A stretch of 64,000 bases of DNA from Lysobacter arvi (GCA_031216755.1 JARUHG010000002.1:492994-556993); one strand, 5' to 3'. Shown: positions 1 to 11,214, counted from the stretch's first letter. The notes: generated from the sequence alone by a model not told the origin. Numbers and translations are program-made.

Positions 1-2
1 TT

Positions 3-941
3 TCGGCAGAACGGGCCACCGTTGCGGCCTTACTTGCGCAGGCCAACGATGTGGGCGATCTGCTGGGCGCTAGGCAATTCGAGCGGCGGCTACGCGCGCT
101 CGATGCTGAGATGGTTGAGCTGGGTCAGGTGCAAGAGCGAAAGGCTTCTGCTGCCTTATTCTTCGGCGGGCCAAAGGTCGCTGGCTCACGAGGTATTGAA
201 GCCGAGTTCGCCGGCGAGGCGCTTGAGAGATTCCAGGATCTCGTGTCGAAAAGTTTTGCCCGACGGGAGCTTGGGAATCTGGCAGCCCGAGGGCGGGTTC
301 CGATTCGGTCAGACTCTAAGCTCATGGTGACCGCCGTAACTCGGGGGTCGTTCGGCTTTGTCTTGGAAGAGGTCGGCGATCAGGAAGAGGCCCTCCGCAC
401 ACAGCTAAACGAAGTGGTCGGTGATGTGGTGGACTTCGTCGCCCAAGTTTCTGATCCGGCCGAGGAGGTATTCCTGGAAGCCGTAGCTGACGTCGATGCC
501 AGGACGCTCATCGCGATTCGTGAATTCTTCAACACCCTTTCCGGGGCACAGGCCACTCTCCGCATTGTGGAAGGGGATAGGGAGGTGGCTCTGGGAAGAG
601 ACGACGTCCAGCGTGGCAAGGAGCGCACGGAAGGGTTGGAGGTTACGGAGACCGAATCTGTGCGGTTGCGAGGGCTGCTACTTGGCCTGCTTCCCGTTCA
701 TCGGCGTTTCGAGTTCGTGCTCGAGGGCGAGGTCGAGGCTATTTCGGGAAAGGTCGCTGCGGATGCCAGCCGCGCACTGGGGGATCAGGTATTGGTTGGT
801 CAGCACCCTGTTGGCCGCCGCTGGGAAGCCGAATTCGATGTGAGAGAGGTGACACGCCCTGGGCGCCCTGCCCGCAGGTTCTACACCTTGCTGAGTCTCA
901 TCAGGGAACTTGAAGAGCCTGCCGGCCCAGCAGCCGAGTAA
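3..941 (+). CDS. Hypothetical protein, 5'-truncated by window edge
   Basis: The frame is open from the first complete codon at base 3 to the TGA ending at 941, so the true start lies outside the window; 312 residues are visible. A GTG at 51 could start translation, but the upstream codons read as ordinary coding sequence. I do not recognise the family. The protein is soluble, charged and largely helical in appearance, with no signal peptide or membrane segment. The middle (about residues 125-190 of the visible part) is acidic and rich in Asp, Glu and Val. It faces the converging genes of the degraded integrase element and has less extreme codon use than the core genes, so it is probably element cargo. 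No function can be assigned. Confidence 0.6.
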   Translation, partial: SAERATVAALLAQANDVGDLLGARQFERRLRALDAEMVELGQVQERKASAALFFGGPKVAGSRGIEAEFAGEALERFQDLVSKSFARRELGNLAARGRVPIRSDSKLMVTAVTRGSFGFVLEEVGDQEEALRTQLNEVVGDVVDFVAQVSDPAEEVFLEAVADVDARTLIAIREFFNTLSGAQATLRIVEGDREVALGRDDVQRGKERTEGLEVTETESVRLRGLLLGLLPVHRRFEFVLEGEVEAISGKVAADASRALGDQVLVGQHPVGRRWEAEFDVREVTRPGRPARRFYTLLSLIRELEEPAGPAAE

Positions 942-991
942 CCGCAACTGGCTGTGGCTGGGCTTCAGTAAATTGGTGGTGATGGGCCGCC

Positions 992-1216
992 TCAATTCCG
1001 CCAAGTCTGCCCAGTCTCCTGGTCGAACCAGCGTTTCACCTCATCGCTTACTGGCATCACGCTGCGGAACTGCAGCAGGTTCGGCCAGTTCTGCTGCAGC
1101 CATGAGTGGAAGTCGGAGAAGTACAGCTCCCCTTTGGGTATGTTCCGGTGCTCCTCTTTGTTGCACCACTGGCCGATCAGATAACGGATCTGTCGCTCTG
1201 CCTCAGGCTTCTTCAT
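992..1216 (-). CDS. Small hypothetical protein (74 aa)
   Basis: A 74-residue soluble protein starting MKKPEAERQIRYL, rich in Trp, Gln and Asn, with a central segment containing SDFHSWLQQNWP. The family is not recognised. It follows the GNAT-like gene on the same strand and overlaps its end by 14 bases, which suggests translational coupling and supports it being a real gene. It converges with the partial gene to its left. Its composition resembles the neighbouring accessory genes rather than the core genome. No function is proposed. Confidence 0.5.
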   Translation of the reverse strand: MKKPEAERQIRYLIGQWCNKEEHRNIPKGELYFSDFHSWLQQNWPNLLQFRSVMPVSDEVKRWFDQETGQTWRN

Positions 1217-1871
1217 ACGGGTACGTTACCGTGGTGTTGAGTGGGAGTGCGCTGACCATCAGCCCTTCACCGATGATCGGCTTGAAGCCGGCCCTGCGGT
1301 AGTAACGAACTAGCTTTGCGCGGTCACGGGCAAACCGGGCCGGGCCTTCGTCTACACGCCCCTCCCACTGAACCGGAAAGGCTTTCAGAGCGGCAAGTTC
1401 GCAGCCCTGCCCGATCCCTTCACAGGCGAGTCTGATTGCCTGTAGCCCCAGCCCGTGTCCGCGATAGGGTTGCTTGATGCTCAGGCGCCCCAGAACAAGG
1501 AGGCGGCAGAGTTCGACTCCGGTATATCGCTCTAGGGCGGGTCTGAACCAGCCCGTTCGCGGGGTGAGCAGTTCGCAAAAGTGAGCCAGGCTGCTGTCTA
1601 CCCCATCCAGTACGTCAAGTGGAGACGTTCCGGCATCTGAAGCCGCCTTCAAGTCGGCCACGTACATCGACATATCGCCGATAGGGACGTGGTAGTCCGG
1701 CCCTGAGAGGAGCTGTCCTTCATATGAAAGGACGTACTGTCCAGGCTCGCCGTGCTTTCGATACCGATGTCCAACCACGACCTTGAGATCGAGGATGCAG
1801 GAGTCGTAGCCCTCACGTAGCTCTGGAGGGCGCTTTCGGGACTTCGGATTCGTAAGGCCGATTGCAGACAT
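1203..1871 (-). CDS. GNAT-like acetyltransferase domain protein
   Basis: 222 residues from the ATG at 1871 (MSAIGLTNPKSRKRPP). The frame is open further upstream, but that part would overlap the next gene by a further 81 bases. The C-terminal half looks like a GNAT fold: RLLVLGRLSIKQPYRGHGLGLQAI resembles motif A (a strand followed by Q/R-x-x-G-x-G/A that binds acetyl-CoA pyrophosphate), followed by a late YYRRAGF segment typical of motif B. The N-terminal 90 residues are not recognised. The acceptor substrate is unknown. It sits between a small unknown gene and a possible nuclease-fold gene, all transcribed leftward, probably as one operon of mobile-element cargo. Confidence 0.55.
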   Translation of the reverse strand: MSAIGLTNPKSRKRPPELREGYDSCILDLKVVVGHRYRKHGEPGQYVLSYEGQLLSGPDYHVPIGDMSMYVADLKAASDAGTSPLDVLDGVDSSLAHFCELLTPRTGWFRPALERYTGVELCRLLVLGRLSIKQPYRGHGLGLQAIRLACEGIGQGCELAALKAFPVQWEGRVDEGPARFARDRAKLVRYYRRAGFKPIIGEGLMVSALPLNTTVTYPYEEA

Positions 1872-1897
1872 GGCGCACCCGCAGAACGTGTTGGATG

Positions 1898-2680
1898 TTA
1901 ACGCGCTTCCGTAGGGGGCGCGGGATCCTCCGCCGGTTCCGCCACTCCACAATCTGCGAGCCTTACCGCTCGACGCCGTGACCGCCCAAAGAACCAGGTC
2001 TGGTCGAACGGGCTCGTCACGGATCGCGCCTGCTCGGCTGTGGGCGGATCAAAGAACTGAGACGGCGTGGATCCATCTGCGACGATGAGCAGCCAGACCT
2101 CATCGACCTGACTCCGATACCGAGGCAATCGAGGCGCTTTTGCATCGACACGAGCCTGGAGCACCTTCGCATTGGCATCCGCGACCCAGCCACTTCCTGA
2201 TGGCGACCATAAGGCTTCCGTGGGTACGCCAGTAACCCGGATTCCAATGACGGCTTCCATCAGAGGGACCCAGTCTGCGTCCGGGCTAGGCCACGATGCG
2301 GATTGCCACACGACCGGACTCATTTCCAGAACGAGCCCGGCAATTTGGCGCGCCACGTCGGCACGATTCAAGTTTCTTGGTAGCTGATCCCGGAAGGTCA
2401 CGCGCACTAGCAACGGTCTATCGCTTGCGGCCCTGAACTGGGCCCATGCCGCAAATACGATTTCACGCGCAGCACGTTCGTTGGCCTGCATTGAGGACGG
2501 ATTGGCGCCGTCCTGTATATACAGCTCGGTCACTTCGACACCGATCGCCCGCGCCGCGTGCTTGATGACAAAATCCGGCGCCTCGCGATCGTCTTCAATA
2601 ATGTCGGCGGGAAGTTCGATGGCTTCCAGGAAGCGCTCCAACATAAAGCGTTCGCGGGCCTTCTTCTTTTGGTGCTGCAC
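1898..2680 (-). CDS. Hypothetical protein, possible PD-(D/E)XK-like fold
   Basis: 260 residues, soluble, no signal peptide. Near residues 30-55 there is a PDFVIK...GVEVTEL pattern (acidic residue before a strand, then E-V-T) that resembles the core of restriction-endonuclease-like folds. I could not confirm the catalytic Lys, so this is only a structural suggestion. The C-terminal end is Arg/Pro rich. The gene lies 18 bases downstream of the broken integrase and upstream of the GNAT-like gene, on the same strand. Position and composition suggest cargo of the same integrated element. An RNA or protein processing role is equally possible. Confidence 0.5.
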   Translation of the reverse strand: MQHQKKKARERFMLERFLEAIELPADIIEDDREAPDFVIKHAARAIGVEVTELYIQDGANPSSMQANERAAREIVFAAWAQFRAASDRPLLVRVTFRDQLPRNLNRADVARQIAGLVLEMSPVVWQSASWPSPDADWVPLMEAVIGIRVTGVPTEALWSPSGSGWVADANAKVLQARVDAKAPRLPRYRSQVDEVWLLIVADGSTPSQFFDPPTAEQARSVTSPFDQTWFFGRSRRRAVRLADCGVAEPAEDPAPPTEAR

Positions 2681-2698
2681 ACCGATGGCCTTTGACGG

Positions 2699-3628
2699 TT
2701 AACCCGCCTGCAGATCGCCTTCCTCATCATAGCGATGGCAGTGCGTCGGTGGCTTGCGGCCGTACACCTTCCGCACATACCGCCCGCGCCCATCACCGTG
2801 TCCGAGGTCGATCGAAGTCAGGGCTTCCGCTTCCTTCTGGCTGAATCCCTCGGCCTGATACAGATCCATCATGTCGCATGCGTAGGCATACCTCAGGGTG
2901 TGCGCCTGGATGCGGACCTGCCCCGTGACCTCCCTGTGCATGGTGTTCGCGTACCACTTCATGGCCGCCTTCAGGGGGGGGCTGTCGATGACCTTTCCCC
3001 CTCGCTTAGCGGCTACCACCAACGCTTCCCGAACGGCCTCCAGAGCCTTCACCGCGTCCGCTGGGCGCGACTCCCTCCGGCGTCCTCCCTTCGTCCCATG
3101 GATCACGGTGACGCGCATGCCAGCGGCCAGATCCTGTTCCCACGTCCGAAGGCTAGGGCCTGCCCGTAGTGACTCGGCACCCCGGAGGCCAAGCCACCGT
3201 TAGAGTTTCAGTGCAGCGGCAACGCCCTCGTCTATGCCGGCAGCAATCCCCAGCGCCTCCTGGAACTCCTCGTCGGTCGCGGCGACCTTCGTACCATCCC
3301 GGCAGCTGCCATCGATCCCCAGAGCCTTGTTGCTCATCGTGGGAGAGTCCGCCGCCTGATGGCGGCCGACGGCCCGCATTGCTTCCCGGATGTGAGCCGC
3401 CTCGTTCTGGAACGTCCGGACAGACAGGCCCTCGAATTTGCGCTGCTCAAAGTAGAGCGCAATGTGCTTCTCCCGCAGGCCGCCCACATCAGGGACCTGA
3501 TACCCGCAGCCATGCAGGAAACCGAACGATCGCTCCATGGTTTTCATCCTGGCCTGCTTGGTCGGGTGGGCACCGCTGCCCTTGGCCGCGCCGCGCGCTG
3601 CCGATACCGCTTCCGTCTTCTTGCTCAA
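2699..3628 (-). pseudogene. Tyrosine recombinase (Integrase_1 type), interrupted by one in-frame stop
   Basis: Two open frames, 3200-3628 and 2699-3118, lie in the same reading frame. They are separated only by a TAA at 3200-3202 and then 27 readable codons. Read through, they give a 309-residue integrase. The N-terminal half is a SAM-like core-binding domain (KTMERSFGFLHG..., residues 29-115). After the stop comes RWLGLRGAES, where the first catalytic Arg is expected, and then AHTLRYAYA (H-x-x-R) and DLGHGDGRGRYVRKVYG (H...Tyr nucleophile). Relatives have Gln where the stop is, so one CAA-to-TAA change explains the break. The C-terminal piece alone, from the ATG at 3118, lacks the first Arg and the core-binding domain, so activity is unlikely. 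A sequencing error is possible. Confidence 0.8.
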
Positions 3629-4399
3629 ACGTCCGGTCCTCGGTGTTGCCGGTCAGCCGACTGGAGCGCCCCCACCAGCCACCGGAGTGGCCTTAAAAAA
3701 AGAGATGACGAAGTAGGTCACCCGGGGGCGGATCCAATCGCGCTGACCGGCTCACCAGAGGGTGAGTGCCGAGCCCCTCAGCACGTCAGGTGGTCCTGCG
3801 AGCTGCCGCGGGTGCGGTAGTGGGGCGTCCCGAATGGGAGCGATTGAAGCCATGGGTGTCTTCTCCGGACGCTGAGCGCGTCGATATGGGCGGCGCGAGG
3901 TGGGATGCCTCGGGCAGCAACGTGGACATATGTGGACATGTGTGACCGCATGGGCGCGGCGTTTTGTCAGGCCCTAAAGGACCATTGCTAACAACGCGTA
4001 TCAATCGAGCCGTGGCGTCTCAGGAAGCCGACCGGCTGAATTAAATCAATCAATCAAAGGCGGCCGAGCCGCCTGAGAACAAGGCGTATCAGTGAGGGCG
4101 TCCGTGGCCGCTTTAGGCGCTTGGTACGCAGCTTCACAATCTCAATTGCTACGTCCCGGCGGCTGTGCGCTAGGCGTAGCGGGCGAAATGACGGGTAGGG
4201 ATGACCCTACTTAGTCGCGTCACTTTCTCAGGTGTGTCGGCACGAACGGGCCGGGCGTTGGAACTAGATGACAGCTTAGCCGGACGTTGGCATCTGCCAA
4301 GCCCGCTAACCGAGCCGATTTTCTTCCGGTTGGAGGTCGTCGCACGGCACGAGACGCCAACCGGCTGAGATGCCGGCACCAACAATAGAGAAGGACCCG
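3629..4399. other. Gene-poor region between integrase and small membrane gene
   Basis: I see no convincing gene here. It contains a short direct repeat of GTGGACAT at 3922-3929 and 3932-3939 (10-base spacing). An AATCAATCAATCAA run at about 4045-4059 adjoins an inverted repeat AGGCGG/CCGCCT at about 4059-4075 that could fold into a hairpin. Several short open frames occur, but they lack ribosome binding sites and protein-like composition. The position upstream of a leftward integrase suggests this is the element's regulatory or attachment end. Confidence 0.4.
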
Positions 4400-4669
4400 A
4401 TGGACTTTGATCGCTGGTATCGAAAGACCGAACGTAAGGCGGCCGCCCGAATGTGGCAGGGCGTGGTCGTGGCCTTCGTGGGGATGATGGCCTCGGGCTT
4501 CCTCGCCAAGATCGGCAACGAGGCGGCCAGCCTGGTGCGCCCGATCTTCGAGGTGTTCGCGTGGATGCCGATCGGCCTGTTCGCCATTGCAGGCGCGCTG
4601 ATGGCGAGTGGCGCATGGACCGTATGGCGGCTGCATTCCGATCCGGGCGCGCTGTACGAAAGTCGTTGA
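4400..4669 (+). CDS. Small two-segment membrane protein
   Basis: 89 residues from the ATG at 4400, which has a GAAGGA ribosome binding site at 4390-4395; an upstream in-frame start at 4370 would add ten unlikely residues. The N-terminus is hydrophilic and basic (MDFDRWYRKTERKAAARM). It is followed by two hydrophobic segments, about residues 20-42 and 50-72, and a short polar tail ending ALYESR. The family is not recognised. It looks like a small inner-membrane protein. It stands alone, just before the terminator of the opposing tRNA-Phe gene. Confidence 0.5.
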   Translation: MDFDRWYRKTERKAAARMWQGVVVAFVGMMASGFLAKIGNEAASLVRPIFEVFAWMPIGLFAIAGALMASGAWTVWRLHSDPGALYESR

Positions 4670-4721
4670 TGCTCCTCGCGCTCCCCCGGTGCTCCCCCGG
4701 GCTTGGCGCTCAACCCAAAAC

Positions 4722-4758
4722 AAAAAGCCCAGTAAAGCCTGAGAGCCTTACTGGGCTT
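4722..4758 (-). terminator. Rho-independent terminator of tRNA-Phe
   Basis: Reading leftward, the 11-base arm AAGCCCAGTAA pairs with TTACTGGGCTT around a GC-containing loop and is followed by TTTGTTTT. It lies 12 bases beyond the CCA end of the tRNA. Confidence 0.85.
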
Positions 4759-4769
4759 GCGTTTGATCA

Positions 4770-4845
4770 TGGTGGCCGGGGAGGGAATCGAACCCCCGAC
4801 ACGGGGATTTTCAATCCCCTGCTCTACCAACTGAGCTACCCGGCC
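4770..4845 (-). tRNA. tRNA-Phe (GAA)
   Basis: 76 bases including an encoded CCA end. The acceptor arm GGCCGGG pairs with CCCGGCC, with discriminator A. The D-arm, the anticodon stem GGGGA/TCCCC with loop TTGAAAA (anticodon GAA, bases 4810-4812 on the plus strand) and the T-arm with GTTCGATTC are all present. The gene reads leftward and has its own promoter and terminator. The degraded integrase lies beyond its 3' end, but I found no second copy of the tRNA end in the window. Confidence 0.97.
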
Positions 4846-4878
4846 ATTCCGCAACGGGCTGGCCGTGCGAGAAGCGGA

Positions 4879-4907
4879 ATGATACGGACGGGCGAAGGAG
4901 TGTGCAA
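4879..4907 (-). promoter_or_regulatory. Promoter of tRNA-Phe
   Basis: On the minus strand a -35 of TTGCAC (4907-4902), a 17-base spacer and a -10 of TATCAT (4884-4879) lie 33 bases before the tRNA 5' end. Confidence 0.7.
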
Positions 4908-5015
4908 GCCGGATGCGTGCTGAACGGGTCCGGGTGTCGTGTCGGCGGCGCGGGCCGGCGGGTGCATCATGGCGCGACGGCCCGACCGCAGCCGCGCCGG
5001 CTGCAAGGAATCCCC

Positions 5016-5459
5016 ATGAAAGCGCTCGTTTTTGCGGTTGTTTCGACTCTGGCCTTTACCGCGTGCGCCGCGGATGCGCGCATCAGCGATGCCGACCGGC
5101 TCGCGCTCTATCGCGCCAACGCCGGGCAGCCGGTGGCCAACTTCCAGTACTTCGGCCGGCTCGATGGCTGGACGCCGCTGGGCGATTCGGCGCTGGCGGT
5201 GTGGACCAGGCCGAACACCGCCTACCTGCTCGAACTCAAGGGCAGCTGCCAGGACCTGGACTTCGCCAACGCCATCACCGTGACCAACCAGTCGGGGCGC
5301 GTCTACACGAACTTCGACAAGGTCATCGTGCTCGGCCGCGGCACGAACCAGATTCCGTGCTGGATCAAGGAAATCCGCCCGATCGACGTGAAGTCGCTCA
5401 AGGCCGCCGAGCAGGAAAGGCGCGACGCCCAGACGGCCGAGCGCGAGGCGGCGCGCTAG
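5016..5459 (+). CDS. DUF6491-family secreted protein
   Basis: 147 residues; the ATG at 5016 has an AAGGAA ribosome binding site at 5005-5010. An N-terminal signal sequence ends in FTAC (Cys17), a weak lipobox, so it is either a lipoprotein or a cleaved periplasmic protein. The body contains [23 protein letters not shown] and two Cys ([16 protein letters not shown]) and resembles the small DUF6491 proteins common in xanthomonads. Its function is unknown. The tail is Glu/Arg/Ala rich. The stop codon shares bases with the stop of yggX on the other strand (CTAG at 5456-5459). Confidence 0.7.
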   Translation: MKALVFAVVSTLAFTACAADARISDADRLALYRANAGQPVANFQYFGRLDGWTPLGDSALAVWTRPNTAYLLELKGSCQDLDFANAITVTNQSGRVYTNFDKVIVLGRGTNQIPCWIKEIRPIDVKSLKAAEQERRDAQTAEREAAR

Positions 5460-5731
5460 CTTCCGCTCTCCGGTACGTAGCCGGCGGGCTTGGCCGCATC
5501 GCCGCCGAACAGGAACTTCTCCATTTCGCCTTCCAGGAACGCGCGATGTTGCGGGTTCATCGGCGAGAGGCGGTTCTCGTTGATCAGCATGGTCTGGTGC
5601 GCCAACCACGCCGCCCACGCGGCTTTGCCGATGTGGGCGAACACGCGCTTGCCCAGTTCGCCGGGCCAGGGCACGAAGTCCAGGCCTTCGGTGTCGCGCT
5701 TCTCGTATTCGCAGTAGACGGTGCGGGGCAT
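5456..5731 (-). CDS. yggX: Fe(2+)-trafficking protein YggX
   Basis: 91 residues, the usual family length. The start [18 protein letters not shown] carries the conserved Cys7, and the [28 protein letters not shown] helix and the [13 protein letters not shown] end are characteristic. YggX is a small cytosolic protein that lowers oxidative damage to Fe-S clusters. It starts one base after the mutY stop, as in many gammaproteobacteria. This fits joint expression with MutY, itself an Fe-S enzyme that repairs oxidised guanine mispairs. Confidence 0.95.
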   Translation of the reverse strand: MPRTVYCEYEKRDTEGLDFVPWPGELGKRVFAHIGKAAWAAWLAHQTMLINENRLSPMNPQHRAFLEGEMEKFLFGGDAAKPAGYVPESGS

Positions 5732-5732
5732 G

Positions 5733-6803
5733 TCAGGCGCCTTCGTTCGTGAGCAGTTTGCGGATCGGCGCGGGAATGCCGAGCGAGGTGAGTTCGTCGC
5801 GCGCGACCCAGCGCAGGTCGTCATTGTCGCCGATGCGCGCGATCGGCTCGGCGCGCACGCGCAGTGGCTGGAGTCGCAATTTGTAGTGGCTGAAGGCGTG
5901 GTCGATCGGCGGCAACGACTGCGCCGCCGCGTAATCGCCGGTGAGGTGCGCCTGGAACCAGTCGCGCGCCGCGTCCGCATCCTCGGTCTGCGGCAGCGTC
6001 CATAGCGACGCCCAGATGCCCGTCGGCGGGCGGCGCAGCATCAGGATGCGGCCCTGTGCGTCTTCGGCCCATAGCACGTGCGCGTGTTTCTGCGGCGGCG
6101 CCTTGCCCGGCTTGGGCGTCGGCAGCTCGGCGATGCGGCCTTCGCGACGCGCGACGCAGTCGTCCTGCAGCGGGCACAGCACGCACGCCGGATCGCTGCG
6201 CGTGCACAGCGTCGCACCCAGGTCCATCTGCGCCTGCGTGTAGTCGGCGAGGCGTTTGTCGGGCAATTGCGGGCTGGCGACGTGCGCGTCGACCAGGGCC
6301 CACAGCTTCTTCTCGATCGCCGGCAGGCCGGGATAGCCTTCGATGCCGTGATAGCGGCTCATCACGCGCTTCACGTTGCCGTCGAGGATCGCGTGCCGGT
6401 CGTTCCACGCCTGCGAGGCGATCGCCGCCGCCGTGCTGCGCCCGACGCCGGGCAGGGCGGTCAACGCATCCAGGTCGCGCGGCAACTCGCCGCCGTGCAA
6501 TTCGACGCAACGCTTCGCGGCCGCATGCAGGTTGCGGGCGCGTGCGTAATAGCCGAGCCCCGACCACAACGCGAGCACGTCGTCGAGTGGCGCGGCCGCC
6601 AGGTCGCGCAGCGTCGGCAATGCATCGACGAACCGCTGGAAATACGGCGCGGCGGTTTTCACCTGCGTCTGCTGCAGCATGATTTCCGACAGCCATACGC
6701 GATACGGCGTGCGCGGATGCTGCCAAGGGAGGTCGTGGCGACCGCTGACGTCGAACCAGGCGAGCAGTCGGGAGGCGAAATCGGGCGTGGCGCGTGCGGT
6801 CAT
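5733..6803 (-). CDS. mutY: Adenine DNA glycosylase MutY
   Basis: 356 residues. It removes adenine mispaired with 8-oxoguanine in DNA. The catalytic Glu is in [11 protein letters not shown] (about residue 38). The helix-hairpin-helix is [12 protein letters not shown], and the catalytic Asp follows in ILDGNVKRV. The [4Fe-4S] loop is C-x6-C-x2-C-x5-C ([17 protein letters not shown]), and a C-terminal NUDIX-like domain with HAFSHYKL recognises 8-oxoG. Its first four bases overlap the end of the AsmA-like gene, so the AsmA-like gene, mutY and yggX probably form one operon. Confidence 0.96.
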   Translation of the reverse strand: MTARATPDFASRLLAWFDVSGRHDLPWQHPRTPYRVWLSEIMLQQTQVKTAAPYFQRFVDALPTLRDLAAAPLDDVLALWSGLGYYARARNLHAAAKRCVELHGGELPRDLDALTALPGVGRSTAAAIASQAWNDRHAILDGNVKRVMSRYHGIEGYPGLPAIEKKLWALVDAHVASPQLPDKRLADYTQAQMDLGATLCTRSDPACVLCPLQDDCVARREGRIAELPTPKPGKAPPQKHAHVLWAEDAQGRILMLRRPPTGIWASLWTLPQTEDADAARDWFQAHLTGDYAAAQSLPPIDHAFSHYKLRLQPLRVRAEPIARIGDNDDLRWVARDELTSLGIPAPIRKLLTNEGA

Positions 6804-8065
6804 GGTGCTTCGTCTTCGCCGAACTCGACGTCCACGCCTTCGAGCGTGGCGCCGGCGATGTCGATTCTCGGGCTGCTCAGGCGGCCGTTCAACGGCGGCA
6901 GGGGAGATGCGCGGTCCAGCGTGTCGATCCAGCGCAGGATCGCCGGCAGGCGGAACGAGCCATCGAAGCGGGTCGCATCGCGCTCCAACCGGAGCGCGGT
7001 CGTCGCCGACAGATCCGCCGCGCCGCGATAGTCGATCGTGAACGGAAGCGGCGAGGTGGATTCGCCGAGCGGTGGAGGCAACGCCGGCCATGCCCGCGGC
7101 CACGACGACAGCGTGCCGACGAGCCGCAGCGCGAGCGAATCGCCGAACGACAACGCACCGCGACCCTGCAGGTTCGGCACGGTCCCGGTGCCGTACACGA
7201 CCGCGCCGAGCGGCGCGATGCGCAGCGTGCCCTGGTGCACGCGAAGCGGACCGGCGAGGCCATAGGTGAAGGCGAGATCGGTGTCGCCATTGCGATAGGT
7301 GGCATCCGCGCCCAGCCGCATGCCGTTCACGCCGATGCCATCGCCGCCGTTGTGGAGCCGCCCGGAAAGCTGCATGCGCATCGGCATCGTCCACGGCGGG
7401 GACAGGACCGTGACGTTGCCGACCACGCCCAGGCCGGCGCCTGTCGCGGGACGCGTCATTGCGGCATGTACGTCGAAAGGAATGCGCAGCGCACCCGTGA
7501 CGAAGCGACCGATCGCGTGTGCGCGGACCGCGCGATCCGGGTGGAACGACGGCATGTCGGCGTGGATCGCATCCACGTGCCAACCGTCGCCGTCGACGCG
7601 ACCGCGCACGATGCGCAGGCCGTCGGTGAGCGTCGGAAGGCGTGCTTCCTTCGACGGGGGGCGCGTGGCGAGCCAGCGTTGCAACGCTGGCAGGTCCAGG
7701 TGCGGTGCGTCCAGTTCGATGCGCCGCACCGTGAGGTCGCCGCCACGCGCCCGGATCGTGGACCACGGCAGTTCCAGGCGGATGCGGTCGGCGCGCAGCA
7801 GCGGCGTGGGATCGCCCGGCTTGCGCGCGACCACGTTGCGAAGGGTGAGCATCGGCGTGCCGCGCACGCGGTATTCGCTGGCGCCGCTCGCGGTGATCTC
7901 CAGCCCCAGTGCGGCCCCGGCCTGCGCGAGGATCAGCCGCGCGACGCGCTCCGGTCGCGATGCCCAATGCAATGCGAACGCAAGCGACGCCAGCGCGATC
8001 GACAGCGCCAGCAGGCCGATGCGCCGCCGTCGCGGCGGAGGAAGGTGCGGTTCCGGCGCGGCCAT
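6800..8065 (-). CDS. AsmA-like inner-membrane/periplasmic protein
   Basis: 421 residues. The basic N-terminus (PPPRRRRIG) is followed by one transmembrane segment at about residues 16-36, then a long beta-rich periplasmic region with LEITASG...TLRNVVARKPGD and repeated strand patterns such as IELDAPHLDLPALQRWL. This is the layout of AsmA-family proteins, which are linked to phospholipid transfer and outer-membrane assembly. It is shorter than E. coli AsmA. It overlaps mutY by four bases (ATGA); this association with mutY recurs in related genomes as far as I recall. The family call is moderate and the exact role is unknown. Confidence 0.65.
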   Translation of the reverse strand: MAAPEPHLPPPRRRRIGLLALSIALASLAFALHWASRPERVARLILAQAGAALGLEITASGASEYRVRGTPMLTLRNVVARKPGDPTPLLRADRIRLELPWSTIRARGGDLTVRRIELDAPHLDLPALQRWLATRPPSKEARLPTLTDGLRIVRGRVDGDGWHVDAIHADMPSFHPDRAVRAHAIGRFVTGALRIPFDVHAAMTRPATGAGLGVVGNVTVLSPPWTMPMRMQLSGRLHNGGDGIGVNGMRLGADATYRNGDTDLAFTYGLAGPLRVHQGTLRIAPLGAVVYGTGTVPNLQGRGALSFGDSLALRLVGTLSSWPRAWPALPPPLGESTSPLPFTIDYRGAADLSATTALRLERDATRFDGSFRLPAILRWIDTLDRASPLPPLNGRLSSPRIDIAGATLEGVDVEFGEDEAP

Positions 8066-8082
8066 GCGGTGCCGGCGTGGCG

Positions 8083-9393
<1,311 letters not shown>

Positions 9394-9457
9394 CGAGGCG
9401 GCGTGGGGGAATGCGCGAGAATGCGCACATGCTAGCACCGGCCTTCGCGAGCCCCTG

Positions 9458-10658
<1,201 letters not shown>

Positions 10659-10722
10659 CCCGGCGCAGCCGGAACAGACGCACCATCACCACCAACACCC
10701 GGAACACACCGAGGGGAACCCG

Positions 10723-11214
10723 ATGAAGACCACCACCCGTTTGCTGTTGATCGCCTGCCTGTCGATGCCGCTGCTGGCCGCCTGCAACAAGCAGGAAGAG
10801 AAGACCGCCGCCGTCGCCGAGGCCCCGCTGGCCGCGCCGACCACCAACGACAGCACGGCGTGGGACACGTACCTGACGAAGGTGGTCACGCAGAAGATCG
10901 AAGGCGCCACCAACGTCTACCTGTACACGCTGCCCGATCCGGCCGGCGCCGACTTCCAGGGCGAGTACGACCGCCAGCTGGAGAAGGCGCAGGGCGACGT
11001 CGCACGCGGTGGCGTGGAAGGCACGCTGCTGGCGTTCGGCTCGCAGAATTCGGCCAAGTCGGCCGACCTTGCCATCGCCTCGTTCGCCCAGGCCCAGCCG
11101 GGCATGATGAAGGGCGTGCGCGTGATGTTCATCGGCGCGCCGGCCGACGCCGACCGCGTGAAGGCGGCCGTCGAGCCGTCGGGCGCGAAGTTCGAGTTCG
11201 TCGAAGCCAAGTGA
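10723..11214 (+). CDS. Small lipoprotein, unknown function
   Basis: 163 residues with a clear lipoprotein signal, LLAAC, lipidated at Cys21. The ribosome binding site GAGGGGAA lies just before the ATG at 10723. The mature part starts with an Ala/Pro/Glu linker, followed by a small globular domain with KIEGATNVYLYTLPDP, DFQGEYDRQL and MKGVRVMFIGAPADADRVKAAV. I do not recognise a named family. Similar small lipoproteins follow coaD in xanthomonads, so it may be a conserved envelope protein. Confidence 0.75.
   Translation: MKTTTRLLLIACLSMPLLAACNKQEEKTAAVAEAPLAAPTTNDSTAWDTYLTKVVTQKIEGATNVYLYTLPDPAGADFQGEYDRQLEKAQGDVARGGVEGTLLAFGSQNSAKSADLAIASFAQAQPGMMKGVRVMFIGAPADADRVKAAVEPSGAKFEFVEAK

Noticed and set aside
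3786..4004. 72-residue minus-strand open frame upstream of the integrase
   Set aside because: Pro/Thr/Ser-rich, no ribosome binding site; covers the GTGGACAT repeats and looks non-coding.
4722..4845. Attachment site of the integrase element at tRNA-Phe
   Set aside because: No duplicated tRNA 3' end was found in the window, and an intact terminator follows the tRNA directly.
6804..7967. N-terminal extension of mutY in frame (744 residues in total)
   Set aside because: The extension overlaps the AsmA-like gene in another frame and is Arg-rich; MutY homologues start at the ATG at 6803.
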